NCBI GenBank assembly: GCA_020809705.1
Contig: CP085828.1
Coordinates: 4,340,001-4,404,000 of the forward strand
DNA length: 64,000 nt
Reading direction: 5' to 3'
DNA from: Calonectria ilicicola
Taxonomy: Eukaryota > Ascomycota > Sordariomycetes > Hypocreales > Nectriaceae
Shown: piece after piece, positions 12,453 to 24,166 of the stretch
How the letters are laid out: each line of letters starts with the position of its first letter
Numbering within the stretch: position 1 is the first letter of the stretch
The notes under the pieces: generated by a model
Database searches by the model: none
What the model was told of the DNA's origin: nothing
The model's input: only the letters and a program-made list of their open reading frames with translations
Made by a program: the position numbers and the translations under genes

Positions 12453-14751
12453 TTATATTATATCGATGGTCTGAGGGCCAGTATCGTCGAATAGTCTCGT
12501 CCCTCCCGTGTTGTATTTTCCACCTGTCTCAGACACAAATATTCCGACTCGGTAGTACTTCCCTAGGTCTCTAGCATGATAGATGATGATCCCCCAGGCT
12601 TTCCGACTTATGCCTCTATGTGCTGTACAACATTTTGTGCAATGGGCGCAAATAGGGCAGCTCGGATGAACTGCCGAGTCAGGATTTTTGCTTTTGGAAC
12701 AGCACTGCGAACAAATTTGATTCAACCTTTCCCCTTCATTCTCAGTTGAACCGTGTATTGGATCATACCCGACAGCGATAGGCGATGAAGGGGTTGTTTC
12801 CAAATCGCCACACGTGCTACCCAGTAACAGAAGACTCAGGTCAGTGCTTGTTACCTGTCCGGACTGGCAGAACCAATCCAGTTGACAGAAGCAATTCCAT
12901 GAGCCTCCGATATTCATAGTCCAAGTTTGGGCCCGAATGATTGTTCGGCTTGAATCCTCCTGATCCACAAGCAAAAATTCAGAGGCAGGTACCAGCCTGC
13001 CTTTGACCCGTAGAGTTCCATTCTCAATCTTTCCAAAAGGATCATGTCCAACTGGGGTTGTCCATGCTTCAAAGGTGTCTAGTTCACTGCGAAAATGGCT
13101 TTCTTGGTAGGGATGCCCTCTAAAAGTGACACCTTCGCGGGCATACACTGATCGGCTTAGAAAGCTCCATGATGGAGCAACGTATGGGTGTGAGGTCAAT
13201 TGTTGTATCAAGCTCGGAAGCCCAGGTCTGCTTTTATTGACTTCAACATTCCACAATAAACCGCATGGAATGTGCTTCTCCCATATTCCAGCATGATATG
13301 AGTCGCCAGTCACTCTGAAGATTTCGTTGGCTAGGCCTGAAATAGACGGTAATTTGTCGTCACGAAATGTAAAGACCCTTGGTGCAAAATTAATCATTAG
13401 TTCTTGTTGCCATGTGTAAGGCAGGTCTTTGGGGTTTTCGTATCCATCAGATATCATGGCGTAAAGACTGGCTAGGTATGACTTGTCGTTGAACCCGTCT
13501 TCTCTGGAATGGTGGTCCAAGAACTCAAGAAAAGATATCGATCGGCCAAAGTAAATTTTTCGGGAAGATACCTGCTCTTCCTGAAAAGTCCACCCGCGTT
13601 TTGACCACAAAGAGCTTTCAAGCTCTGTATATACTTCATCAAGCGTGGCATAATGATTGAAGGCGCCCCGAAAGCTTAACCTGAGCTGACCTGAAATACT
13701 AGGTTCAAGTAAGGATGTAAAGTTAATATTTAGGATATGCTGCCTGCGATTTAAGAAACTTTCGTGCGTCGAATTAGAGGAAAGCCCGCAGATTGTGATA
13801 TGGGCATTTCTAAATATCTTGCTCATTTTGGTGCTTTGCTCTTCCCAATCTTCGTGGCTATCTTGGATAATACATAATGCATCTACCCAAAGGAACCGGA
13901 TGCCTAAGGAGCGGCATACGGCCACGGCGTCTTTCATAGCTTGGGTGAAGCTCGACAACGGGATGTTCTCTGTGAAAGTTTTCAACAATGATGACTGTAA
14001 TTTGAGCTGACGTAGTGAATCTTTTTCTGGACCCCAGCAATAGCTCAATGCCGCATATCTTAGCTCAGACTCCGGAGGTTCTGCTGTAGATATTAAGCGA
14101 GGGTCGGATGCGAAGTTGTCCCCAAGATCAATAAGGCGGGTGGGTACAAATTTTGGGTCGCAGGCTGTTTTAAATTCATCCTGGGATTTTGCCAGTTTGC
14201 TCTTGATCCAAGCTATGTTTTCTTCGCATAATGGCATTGGGCGCGGACAACCAAGTATACCCAGCCAATGTCCAACTTCGCCTGGGAGATGTCAGAAGTT
14301 GAACTGCATTCGGAATTCGGACTTGAATACCATCATCGGACTCGAGCTTGAAAAATAGGTGATTGACTTCCACCTCTCCATGGATCGTGGCGGCAAGACC
14401 TCTGAGACGCTCGCGGTCATGAATACTTCCATCAAAATGCCAAACATAAGTAAGGCGAATATATATATCAGGATACAAGTACTTGACGTTGGACTCAATG
14501 ATGGCTTGTCGAAGATAGCGGCACATTTTGCATCCGGTGACCGTATATGATTTGAGCAAGTTCGGTAAATTTGGCAGGGAATCATGCCATGAAGAAACTG
14601 GCAATTCCTTTCTCGAGTTATCATGCTTAAAAGTCAAATAGTGACGCCCATCACCTGACTGTTCAGTAACTCCGCCAATGGCGCTATCATCAAGCATAAT
14701 CTTTTGGCAGTTCTGGCAGAGGTCTCTGCTATCCGTGACCGTGTCACCCAT
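12453..14751 (-). CDS. HET-domain protein (heterokaryon incompatibility type), cysteine-rich tail
   Basis: Predicted non-self recognition / cell-death effector; family members act in vegetative incompatibility. Two exons, 14751-14331 and 14281-12453, separated by a 49-nt intron (GTATTC to CCCAG with a CTGAC branch) give 749 aa. Splicing joins ESDDG to EVGHWLGILGCPRPMP, the usual lead-in. The long frame upstream starts at TTG, so ATG 14751 is taken. The HET domain covers about residues 216-376: RYAALSYCWGP, then RFLWVDALCIIQD, then WSKRGWTFQEEQ. An N-terminal CQNCQK motif suggests a small metal site. Near the C-terminus eight cysteines fall within about 30 residues (CSQCC then CPICAHCTKCC), a possible zinc-binding element. 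All core HET motifs are intact, unlike the two other HET loci here. Confidence 0.9.
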
Positions 14752-16250
14752 TATAGGCACTGTATTGTACGTATTTATGTCCACCAACAAGGCTGAGCTG
14801 TGAGAGAAAGCAACAATCTGGTTCGACAGTGGCTTGCTCAGTGCTGGAATTGTTCAAAGCTAGGCAGTGGGGAACGAGGTGAAAGATGACCAACCACTAG
14901 CGAAAGAGCTAGCGGACCTTGCCCTTTTCAGATGAATGTCTTGCGTGTCGCGACATGGTTGGTCAAAATGATTAATCATGCCAGTGCTTTCTGTGTACAG
15001 TATGAATTTATCAGATTTGTGACTGAATGTATGTATGACTGCGACAACACGAAGAGGATGGGAGTTGAAATGGTGCACACAAGTGTGAGCTGGTTTTGGC
15101 CCACCCTGCGATGCGAACGCACGGAACAAGGTACATATTCTATTACTAATGGTAATAATAATTAACCGGAAAATTTGTTGTATAGCCAATGAGTCTCCAT
15201 GGTGGGGAGGACTGGTCGGACAGTTTAGCCTGACATTATTCGAGGAAATACATTGGCATGGCTTACACCGCATCCTTGCGTGCCGACTTTCCGTAAGCAC
15301 TGTTGGACAGGTTAGTGCGATTTGAAATTCGAGATTTTTAGCGGCCAGTCTTGAGGTTCTGAAGCAATCTTAAGACTGTGGAGCTACCAAGGTCTACTCG
15401 CTTCATCGCGAAGCGAGACAAACATCAAAAATCTATTTACCATGCCGTCTTATCAAATGAGCCTGGTAGTATTGGAGTTTCTCAAGCGATGCATACATAG
15501 CAATCTTGTCATCAGATTACAACATCAGTTATCAGTTGTCCTCTCTTTTCAAACCACATGCCATCGACATAGTTATCCAGTTATAGGAGCTGGCGAGAAT
15601 AAATCTCGAGGTTAAATATTAAGACTAAATATCAATGACTTGGAGGCAATACGAATAGAATGGCCCAGTCAGCGGCTTAGTAACACAATTTAGCACCTAT
15701 GGAACCTTATGGCTACAGTGGTGACAAGACAGCGGGCCCGGTAAAGTCTCAAATATTGCCTCTGTTTGGGCCGGCAAAAAGTTTGCTTACATTCAAAAAT
15801 TTCCAGGAGATTTTTCTGAGGACTGAACTTGGAAGATTTTAATGTTCCACAGCGCAGCTTTTTGATAACCGCGACACCATTGGGAAAAGTGTACGGAAAT
15901 AATCGTGACTCATTGTAGTCGCTCGCGGGCCCCCACAGCGGAATCACGCCGGCAATGACGCTCGGTTGCGATTTGGAGGCTGGGATCAGGTCCATTGGCG
16001 AATCAAGAGCTCAAATTAATGCCCTACGGGTCCCCGAATCTCCAAACATGCTCTTCATAGCAAGGGCGTAGGATCGTCTCCGCGGGAGCCCCATGGGAAA
16101 CAGCCCCTTATGATTCATAAAAAAAACTGGCTAAAACCCCCGAAGTCCCTGGACCGGAATGGAGATTTGGCCAAGGAAAAGTTTTTATGCTTTAGAATCT
16201 GCCATTGCTCGAATTTCTGAAATCAGAAACCTTTACATTCAGTTTCTTTC
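14752..16250. other. 1.5-kb intergenic region
   Basis: No gene is supported; open frames are short and low-complexity. The last about 130 bp (T/A-rich with AAAAAA near 16120) is probably the promoter of the following transporter. Mixed-strand short frames at 14860-15300 and 15690-15995 show no domain. Confidence 0.4.
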
Positions 16251-17710
16251 ATGGACCGTGACAAAACTGAACCTACTGTTAGCTCCGAGGAGCAACAGAT
16301 AGGTGGCCCAGACCTCAAAGACCCCGAAACATTTCCAGATGGCGGCGTTCAAGCTTGGTCTGTTGTTTTAGGAGCTTTTTGTGGGCTTTTTATAAGCTTT
16401 GGCTGGATCAATTGTAAGCAAAAGATGTCAATTAATCTCATTTTGGGATGACCTAACCGCCTGAATATAGGTATAGGAGTCTTTCAGGCCTACTATGAGA
16501 CTCATCAGCTCAGTTCAATGTCGCCAAGCACAATCTCTTGGATCCCATCTGTGTCCATGTTTGTGGTATTTTTCATGGTAGGCACCTCATAAAAATTCCT
16601 GTGACAATGTAACTTACAAATTTTCAGGGTCCCTTCGTTGGAAAGGTCTATGACCATCATGGTCCACGCTATATTTTACTGACTGGTACAATATTGCACG
16701 TCTTCGGGCTCATGATGGCGTCCATATCTTCCGAATTCTACCAATTCATTCTTTCTCAGGCTATATGTAGTCCTCTCGGAGCAAGTATGGTTCTTTACCC
16801 TTCCTTCAGCTGCGTGACAACATGGTTTAAAAATAGACGTGCGCTTGCAATGGGAATAACAGCCGCCGGGTCAAGCCTTGGTGGAGTTATTCTCCCAATC
16901 ATTGTCGACCATGCTATTCCCAGTGTAGGATATGCGTGGACCATGCGGATATGTGCATTCGTAATGCTCGGGATGCTCATCATCACCAATCTAACTGTGC
17001 GCTCGAGATTAAAACCTCAGCCAAAGAGCTTTGGGCTCATGGCCTTTTTTAGACCATTTCGAGATCCTCCATTTCTTTTGACAGCCCTTGCCGTCTTTTT
17101 CTACTCCATGGGTTTATTCATTCCCATCACCTTCATGGTTACTTACGGAACCCACATTGGAATGTCCACATCCTTGGCAGGATATCTGGTTACCATCTTT
17201 AACGGGGCAAGGTATTTTTTTTTTGACTTGGGCAAATTTGTGACAAATATCGGAGGAGTAGCTAATTGGATGTATAATAGTGGAATCGGTCGAATTCTAC
17301 CAGGTTACATTGCCGACAAAGTAGGAAACTTCAATGTGTCATTTTGCGCTGCGTGCCTATCGACGATTCTAGTCCTCGCTCTATGGCTTCCAGGAGAGAC
17401 AAATGCAACTGCAATCGCTTTCGCGGCTCTTTTCGGTCTGACATCTGGGTCTTATACTTCTATGAGCCCTGTCCTTCTCGCTCAAATCTCTGACCTCGGG
17501 GACATAGGCTTGCGGTCTGGGGCCATCTACGCCTGCACCTCTATAGCAGCACTCACAGGTAGTCCAATTGGAGGAGCACTGATTGAGGCAGCTGGAGGAG
17601 ACTATTGGAAGCTTCAAGTATTCACAGGTATAATGCTGGCGGTGGGAACAATCTTTTACTTGGCCACCAAAGTCTATTTGTCTAATGGGAGGCTGTGGGA
17701 TAAGGTGTAA
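16251..17710 (+). CDS. MFS transporter, monocarboxylate (MCT)-like
   Basis: Predicted 12-TM plasma-membrane porter of the fungal MCT-like group. Model: 16251-16413, 16471-16577, 16628-17211 and 17281-17710, giving 427 aa. The N-terminus has the group's [30 protein letters not shown] begins exon 2. [15 protein letters not shown] marks TM4, and [13 protein letters not shown] is the loop after TM8. The fourth exon is reached by removing a 69-nt segment (17212-17280). It has a GTATTT donor, a GCTAAT branch and a TAG end, is divisible by three and contains no stop. Excising it restores the expected [13 protein letters not shown] instead of an insertion within a conserved loop. The substrate is unknown; relatives carry monocarboxylates, riboflavin or siderophore-like compounds. 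Confidence 0.86.
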
Positions 17711-18752
17711 AAGCTGCCAGATACAGATGGGTCCGTCAAAATGAAATCATATCAGCCTCCCCTATTAGATGATTTGATATTTCGGTTTTTACGGCCATTC
17801 CCATAACCGAGGGTCCGTTGAACGCGGACTCGGTGGCGGCTCCGAAAGACAGGATTTGGCAATTGATCCGCCCGATCGAAGTATATTTTAAGCCCATGAT
17901 ACGATAACCCGTTGGATGAATCAGCCATCCATGGCGTCTGTAGGATAGGGAAAAAATATTAATTGAAGGAGACATCAAAAATATTTTCATTCCCGTGGTG
18001 CAACAGTTCATTACTCTTTCTAACATCTAACAATCATCAAACTTCTTCGTTCTCTTGGGGTCGAATTAACTCTTTTCGCGATCTGCCAAATTTCAGGGTC
18101 CACGCTGATAAATTGTGAGATCGCATTGGGCTCCCAGATTGCGCCAATAGCCGTTCCGATTGATGCACAGTATTGAAGCTTATTTCGAGAAAATTGTATC
18201 AATCCTTAAGCACCCACCCAATTCTAAGAAGCCAAACAGCATGGTTGAGATTAATTTCACTCCTTCATCTTATTAAGCAAAACCTGCATATGACCCGGCT
18301 GACAGAATCAAACTTGGAAGCCAAAGGCGTCTCGGCATCTGCAGTCTTGGTTAATTTTCCGATTCCATGGAGCATCTGGAAACCTTGTGGGCTGATCATC
18401 GGCACCGCTATCTGGTCTGGAATGAATCTTCGTTACCGTGGCGCTGGGGCTGGAATGGGAAGTTAACCGCATGGCGGCATCGACGGCCATCTAGACCTAT
18501 TTCGGCCGTCTATTAGCCTCAAAGATCAAACTCACGCCTGTGTGGCCTGGAGAGATAGCATAAATGGTATCCTTCCCATTCCCCAAGCCACGTCGGCGTT
18601 GGAAATCCACGCTTCATTTTCGTCCACTCTGTTCCAAATCTCCTCCCACCCGCCCATGGATTCATCATCCTAGGTGCGTTGAAGAAACGACACTGCGGAA
18701 CGGTATCGAATATTACGACAACTGCTGCATCGAGTCTTTACATGTCGAAAAG
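17711..18752. other. 1-kb intergenic region
   Basis: No gene recognised. The + frame from 18564 runs into the first exon of the next gene, but its upstream residues look non-coding. The probable promoter and leader of the rhodopsin-domain gene lie at its right end. Confidence 0.4.
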
Positions 18753-20182
18753 ATGGGGCTCGCCTCATTAGACAGAAGAAACCTTGACGTGGATAATGAT
18801 GGGCTGAGTGAGGCTGCGCCAGGACCTGCGACGGTGATGGTAAGGGTTCAACCACAGCGTCTTGGGTGGACGGTATATTTTGCACACGTCTTGGGCTGAT
18901 TCTGTTGCTATGTAGATCGCGAGCTGGGTTTTGGTCTCTGTTGTAACAGCAACTGTCGGCGCTCGACTTTACCTTCGTCTCGGAATCCAAGGAAGAGGAT
19001 TAATAATGGGCGACGATATCATCTGCATGGCTTGCATATGCGCCATCACGACGAACATTATGAATTCAGTTTTATCGCATTTTGGTGCCCTAGATAAGCA
19101 TGTCATGGCGACTTTGGAAGGGTACAACGGAAATCCTGATAACACCGCCCTGATCATCAAGGTGAGCGTGGCGGGACTCGGACGACAGGCCGCGTTTTGG
19201 GAAATATCTAACAGGTTACTTTGTTTAGCTTTTTTGGGGATCACACTTCCCTCTTTGGACGACCTTTTATCTCTGTAAAGCAGCCCTAGTCACGGCTTAC
19301 TACAATCTCTTTGTAACTCTTATGAACAAACTCAAGTACATCCTCTGGGGGACTATTTTCTACATTGCTGTGGCTTATATTGTAAGCATTCTATTTCTGA
19401 TTTGTATTTGCGAGTCTGAAAGTCATTGGTAAGCACTGCAACTTTTCTTGGTTCGAAGACCAACAAGATTCTCATGCATTACAAATAGGAATCTGTCGTT
19501 ACCTGGTAATTCCTGTGTTATTAGCTTTGGCAGAAATATTTTTGTTGATACTTGGGCCCTGCATTTCGCCGGAGACGTTTTAGGTGAGCTTCAACAAAAA
19601 GAATCTTTCTTTTTCAATAAAACAAACAAAGCGCAGGCTAACACCTGCAAGTATTTTCATTGCCCTGGTTGATCATACCGAAAATACCTTTAAAAACGTC
19701 TCTCAGGGTTGGACTGTACCTAACCTTTGGTTTTGGTATTGTAAGCATGGTATTTTGTATCATCAGGCTTACCACGCTCGAGACATCACAGGTTGGAAAT
19801 AATATTTCCCTGGGTTTAATGGGTATGGATTCAAATCAAAGCATTAGAGTGTACAGAACACTAACATGGGATAGTGTTATGGAACGGGCTGGAAGGCAAC
19901 TTAAGCGTCATCGTTGCCTGTCTCCCGTCCTTGCGACCATACTTTGGCGACCAAGAAGCAAGTAGAAACATGTCCAGGTCGCGAAAGAGTTGGACAAGAA
20001 CATCAATATCAAAACCTTGGCGCAAATGTAACAATACGATCATCGAGACGCGGGATAAACTTCCGGCGCAGCCAGTTGTCAACGCAGAGCTATCACCGAC
20101 ACTGAAGGCGTCTGATTCAGAAAATGGACAAAGAACGCGAAGCAATAGTGACGAAGTACTCGTGAATAACGAGTCGGCGTGA
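18753..20182 (+). CDS. Fungal rhodopsin-domain integral membrane protein (PTH11/SAT4-like)
   Basis: Seven-TM membrane protein of 368 aa, the fungal rhodopsin-domain group that includes PTH11-type receptors. Six exons: 18753-18839, 18916-19161, 19229-19428, 19489-19583, 19652-19822 and 19875-20182. Every junction agrees in phase and restores a family motif: WVLVSVVTATVGARLYLRL (TM2), FPLWTTFYLCKAALVTAYYNL (TM4, 21 residues in the protein), WALHFAGDVL, then FSLPWLIIPKIPLKTSLRVG. After that come SMVFCIIRLTTLE and LEGNLSVIVACLPSLRPYFG (last TM). The start MGLASLDRRNLDVDNDG is extracellular in the family. The Ser/Arg-rich C-terminal tail is cytoplasmic. No CFEM domain is seen. The ligand is unknown. 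Five introns within 1.4 kb hide this gene from simple open-frame searches. Confidence 0.83.
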
Positions 20183-20840
20183 ATTTGATGGATATTTGAC
20201 CTTGATTGTATGAGTAGCACCAGGTCCGGATTGACTTTTGAGAAAGAAACTAATATGGGGAAAATATTTAAATCGGAAAGTTTCCAATACTTCAAGCGCA
20301 ATCTTGATGGGCATGTATATAAAGCATATTTTCTAATGTATTTATTCTACTTATAATGCAGGAAGGTGGCCATTTCTCTCTTTTCTTCGACAATAGAGAA
20401 TGTGAGTCGAATTTGAATCTATATAAGTTCTACAACAATAAAAGAGAATGTCAGATTTCGGATGCGGCGAATTCTGGGTCATATGAATCATTATTTTAAA
20501 TGAGAAATAATGGACTATCTTATGTTAGTTGCCTGATAATTTAAGCAGTGGTTGTCGCTTAATCCGACACTGCTACCTCAAATCTATCGCCCGCAAACCC
20601 TGATATACAAGTATAACCCCCTCCCTGCCATTGTTTCGAAGGTAGAGAGTGTCCTCATTACTGCCGAAACATCACCAGATGAAGCAAAGTATTACTACTA
20701 TAGGGTTTATTTTATTGGTGGAGGATATCTATTTTATCTGGCCCATTTGTCTAGCGGAACCTAGGTATGTAAAGTCTAACGTCCTTGGCCACAAATCCTC
20801 TAAGGAATTAGACTGATTGAGGCAACTTCGATCCTAAAAT
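20183..20840. other. AT-rich spacer between convergent genes
   Basis: 3' flanks of the rhodopsin-domain and peroxiredoxin genes. Sequence is A/T-rich with no recognised element; the + frame at 20552-20764 has no domain. Confidence 0.45.
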
Positions 20841-21664
20841 CTAGGTCTTGGTAAATCGGAGGTATGGCTTCACCTCGCGAACGTTGCCAAACTTCTTCTC
20901 AGCATCCTGGGTTGACACAGCGGGAGGGACGATGACGTCCTCACCGACCTGCCAGTTGATGGGTGTCACAACGCCGTTCTTGTCTCCAGTCTGCAGCGAG
21001 TCAATTACTCGGAGAACCTCGGCCGAGTTGCGGCCAGTCGAGGCAGGGTACATCATGGTCAGGCGAATCTTCTTGGCGGGGTCGATGATGAAGACAGAGC
21101 GGATAGTGAAGGGGATTCCCTTCTCCTTGATGTTATCCAGGTCGCGCTGGTCAACCATGTCGTAGAGGAAGGCGACTTTGCGGTCGGCATCGGCGATGAT
21201 GGGGAACTTGACGTTAGTGTTGCCGACCTCGTTGATGTCCTCAACCCACTTATCGTGGGAGCTTAGATCGTTGGCACTCAGGCCAATCATCTTGACGCCT
21301 CGCTTGTCAAACTCGCCCTGTAGTTGGGCGAATGCGCCCAGCTCGGTGGTGCACACAGGTGTGAAGTCGGCGGGGTGGGAGAAGAGGATGGTCCAGCTGT
21401 CGCCGATGAACTCGTGGAAGTCGATCTCGCCGTGGGTAGTGAGGGCCTTGAAGTTGGGCGCTAGCCACTGTTGTTAGCGAACTGTGTGAGGCATTAGCAT
21501 GCGAATCGCGCACCGGTTGCTCCCAGGCGCAAACGGGGCTGCTCCTGCGCGGCCGTCGCAAGGAAGCGGCGCGTGAGGGAAGCGACCGCAGGGGTCTTGG
21601 CCCAATTGGCCGCCCTGGGCATGGCGCTGAGGGTTCGGAAGCTGCGGGAGAAGATTGAGGCCAT
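20841..21664 (-). CDS. prx1: 1-Cys peroxiredoxin, probably mitochondrial (Prx1/Prx6 class)
   Basis: Thiol peroxidase that reduces H2O2 and organic hydroperoxides. Two exons, 21664-21514 and 21460-20841, with a 53-nt intron give 256 aa. The first 45 residues (MASIFSRSFRTLSAMPRAAN and following) are Ser/Arg-rich with no acidic residues, as in a mitochondrial presequence. The catalytic segment HPADFTPVCTTELGAF holds the peroxidatic Cys87 with Thr84 and Pro85. No resolving cysteine is seen further on, which fits the 1-Cys class. The Prx6-type C-terminal domain is complete (MYPASTGRNSAEVLRVIDS, WQVGEDVIVPP). Codon use is GC-rich compared with neighbours, as expected of a highly expressed housekeeping gene. 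It is convergent with the rhodopsin-domain gene. Confidence 0.94.
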
Positions 21665-22085
21665 TGTTGATGCGGTGGTGATGGTGGTGAAGCTGGAATG
21701 GGCAAGACCAAGCTCCCAAGCTCGACAATTTGTGAGGGGGAGGGGCTCCGTAGATGGCGTCAGTGGGGCTCGATAGAGTCTCCATTCTTTTCCTACTAGT
21801 TGCCGAGGGTAACCTTGTCATGGTTTGAGCTACTTACCATGTGTCGAGACATACAGAGCTACTGAGTTCTTGTATATTTGCTTCATTGGCTAAATACCAC
21901 ATACTTCCAAAATGCTAATAGGAATTCTCATTCAATCATGAAGTTGGCTTCGTTTATTAAGGATGGTGGAGTGTGGGGCGTGGTGACAAGAGGTAGCAAC
22001 GAGACAAAGGTCACATTCATCAGAGACATGTCACAAATAAGCATAGGAAGTTCAAGGTTTTCTATTTGGGCACGCTTCGTCTAAA
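21665..22085. other. Promoter of the peroxiredoxin gene and 3' flank of the Mg2+ channel gene
   Basis: No gene seen. The leader just upstream of 21664 is rich in CAC/ATC repeats (HHHHH in one frame), which reflects low complexity rather than coding. Confidence 0.4.
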
Positions 22086-23384
22086 TTATTTCCCACCTTT
22101 TCCCAGTTGCGCCTTTTGAATGCGCATCAATTGCCGGAGTCCATATCTTCCAATCACTGCCGTCCCCACCAAACATGTTGCAGACACGACCCCAAACGCC
22201 CATGGACTGTGCTCCAAGTAATTGATGACATTCATACCGTACAAACCTGCCAGAAGGGTAGCCGATGCCAATCCCAGCATGACAATCTCAATCTTTGCTT
22301 CCAGCACCATGATTTGGTTTCGTCGAACGCTCAGGATGGATCGGATGGTTTCCTCCGTTTGCTTAATATTTCGCATTAAGCTCGTTGATTTCTGCGCAAC
22401 GGCATCACTAGCCTTGTAATAAGCCTCTAGCAGATACTCAACGTCCTGGTGGTCTTGTGGTGCATGCCTCTTTCCCGCTTGTCTATCGCTGAGGTGCATG
22501 TCGGCCATGTCCTGGTCTTCATTCAGTACCTCCTGTATCGCGCCGCGAACGTGTCGAGCATCCTCTTCGACATCGGCAAGATTCCGTGTGAGATCAAGCA
22601 TCGATCGCAGCTCATCGTGTATGATGCTTTCATCCTTGTCCAGTATTTGGAGCGCCTCCGAGACGTTTTGTTTGGCTAGTATGTATTCTGCTTCAAGTGT
22701 TGACGTCACAGACGCAAGAGCAGCCTCCAACACCCGAAGCTCGAACGGAAGATTCGCTGAAGGACCAACTCCGTGACCGTTTCGTAGTTTTTCCTCAAAC
22801 TTGTGGCGGAAAACGCGCGAGACAACACCGCGCTCAACTTCGCCGTCGGAACCCACTGTGTCTTCAAGGTTCAAAAGCAAAACCCGATCAGCTTGTACCA
22901 GCAATCTTAGGCTAAACATGTGAATCAAGGTTGTGTTCTCTCGAATCAGAATATGAGGAAATCCTTCAGAGGGGAGATCAAAGGTACGGAGATCTCGGGG
23001 TGTTAAGCAAAACTCTTTGGCAACGTCTTGCTTGGTGAGTTTGCTTTCCAGAGGCTCTGTATGATTGGAATTGTATACTGTAAACTTCATATGTGCATTT
23101 CCATTTACTGGAGGCCGTGAGAGGTGAAGTGACAGATCGAAAATTTTGTCTATTTCTTTTGCATCTGCAAGACGCGGCCTGGAGGTGGTATAGCTTGCTT
23201 GAAGTGTGGGAAAGCGGCTACCCTTCGGATAATGCCGGACTTGCTGGATTGCGCATCGATCAACCAACGCAGCAGAAAACCATGGTAGAGGCTGAAATTG
23301 AGTAAATAGAGGCCTTGAAACATGTGCTTGGAATATTCTGGGCCACGGTTTGGCCAGACTTAAGTTGAGAGATAAGGAAGGCAT
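22086..23384 (-). CDS. mrs2: Mrs2/Mfm1-type mitochondrial Mg2+ channel (CorA superfamily)
   Basis: Inner-membrane Mg2+ channel subunit, 432 aa in a single exon. An N-terminal region of about 80 residues rich in Arg, Ser and Gln with few acids (MPSLSLNLSLAKPWPRIFQ onward) suits mitochondrial import. The matrix domain follows (TKQDVAKEFCLTPRDLRTFD and ILIRENTTLIHMFSLRLLVQ, a typical CorA/Mrs2 core). The long helix is at about residues 230-370 (LPFELRVLEAALASVTSTLE and LMRNIKQTEETIRSILSVRR). TM1 ends with the selectivity motif YGMN (LLAGLYGMN), and TM2 is AFGVVSATCLVGTAVIG. The second part of the loop reads VINYLEHSP, keeping the acidic Glu. ATG 23384 is the first start in frame. Confidence 0.93.
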   Translation of the reverse strand: MPSLSLNLSLAKPWPRIFQAHVSRPLFTQFQPLPWFSAALVDRCAIQQVRHYPKGSRFPTLQASYTTSRPRLADAKEIDKIFDLSLHLSRPPVNGNAHMKFTVYNSNHTEPLESKLTKQDVAKEFCLTPRDLRTFDLPSEGFPHILIRENTTLIHMFSLRLLVQADRVLLLNLEDTVGSDGEVERGVVSRVFRHKFEEKLRNGHGVGPSANLPFELRVLEAALASVTSTLEAEYILAKQNVSEALQILDKDESIIHDELRSMLDLTRNLADVEEDARHVRGAIQEVLNEDQDMADMHLSDRQAGKRHAPQDHQDVEYLLEAYYKASDAVAQKSTSLMRNIKQTEETIRSILSVRRNQIMVLEAKIEIVMLGLASATLLAGLYGMNVINYLEHSPWAFGVVSATCLVGTAVIGRYGLRQLMRIQKAQLGKGGK

Positions 23385-24152
23385 CGCGGCGTTCGTAACT
23401 ACAATCCAAGCAGATATGGCCGTAGATGCAAGCTTGCAGCAGAAAAAAAGATTATCGACGAAGGAGAGATTAGAAACTCATGAAGTCAATATTATGGGAA
23501 AGCTGACTCTCGGATCGGTTGTGCGAAGGCTGTGAGAGTCGTCATGAGGCTGCGCGGGGTGATGAGCATTCGTTCATCTCAAAGCGGGCCTGTCTTAAAT
23601 CCAAAACTAAGAAAAGGAATGACCAAAATGCACTCGCTCGAATAGCGAGTAGAAATGCGACTAGAAATCTCGAACAGTGGTAAATATGCCGAAAAGAGTG
23701 AAAACGCCGAGTTCAGCATCCCGTCATCAAGGATCAGACAGCGCCCGTGCCCATGCCCGTGTGACACTGATCAGCCGGCTGATGCGCTAGTCTCGGCCTC
23801 GGATTTACCCATAAACCGTCCTTGCCACTTGAGACTCTGGCCATTTCGGCCTATCATGATGAGTTTTAACCCAATCTCCTTCGCCGTTTATCGGCTGATT
23901 GGTCTACGAAAAGCTTCAAAAATTTCCCATCGAGTGCTCAATATGAACAATTTGGGTTCAGAGCAATCAAGAATTTTCTGGATAAATGAGAGAAATTGCT
24001 GAGGTCAAATCATATAATCCTAAAACGATCCACTTTCTTTAAAAAAAATTAAGCAAGTGATGTACCAGACCATGCCTTTCCTTTCGCGCACCAGTGCCAA
24101 AACTGGTCAATGCAATTCTATCAAATGGTCTTATTTCGCCGTCAAAATTTGC
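23385..24152. other. Intergenic region
   Basis: No gene recognised. It contains the promoter side of the Mrs2-type gene and a GC-rich patch (CCCGTGCCCATGCCCGTG near 23745). Frames on either strand show no domain. Confidence 0.4.
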
Positions 24153-24159
24153 AAAAAAA
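24153..24159 (-). terminator. T7 tract, possible RNA polymerase III terminator
   Basis: On the minus strand seven T residues begin eight bases after the 3' end of the tRNA-like element, the usual distance and form of a Pol III terminator. Confidence 0.45.
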
Positions 24160-24166
24160 GAAATCC

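Noticed and set aside
14341..14624. 110-aa minus-strand frame at the HET gene's first junction
   Set aside because: Out of frame with both exons; the 49-nt intron explains the frame change without it.
21307..21821. Two long minus-strand frames (134 and 115 aa) over the peroxiredoxin 5' end
   Set aside because: Both are out of frame with the presequence and catalytic domain; the third frame plus a 53-nt intron gives the true N-terminus.
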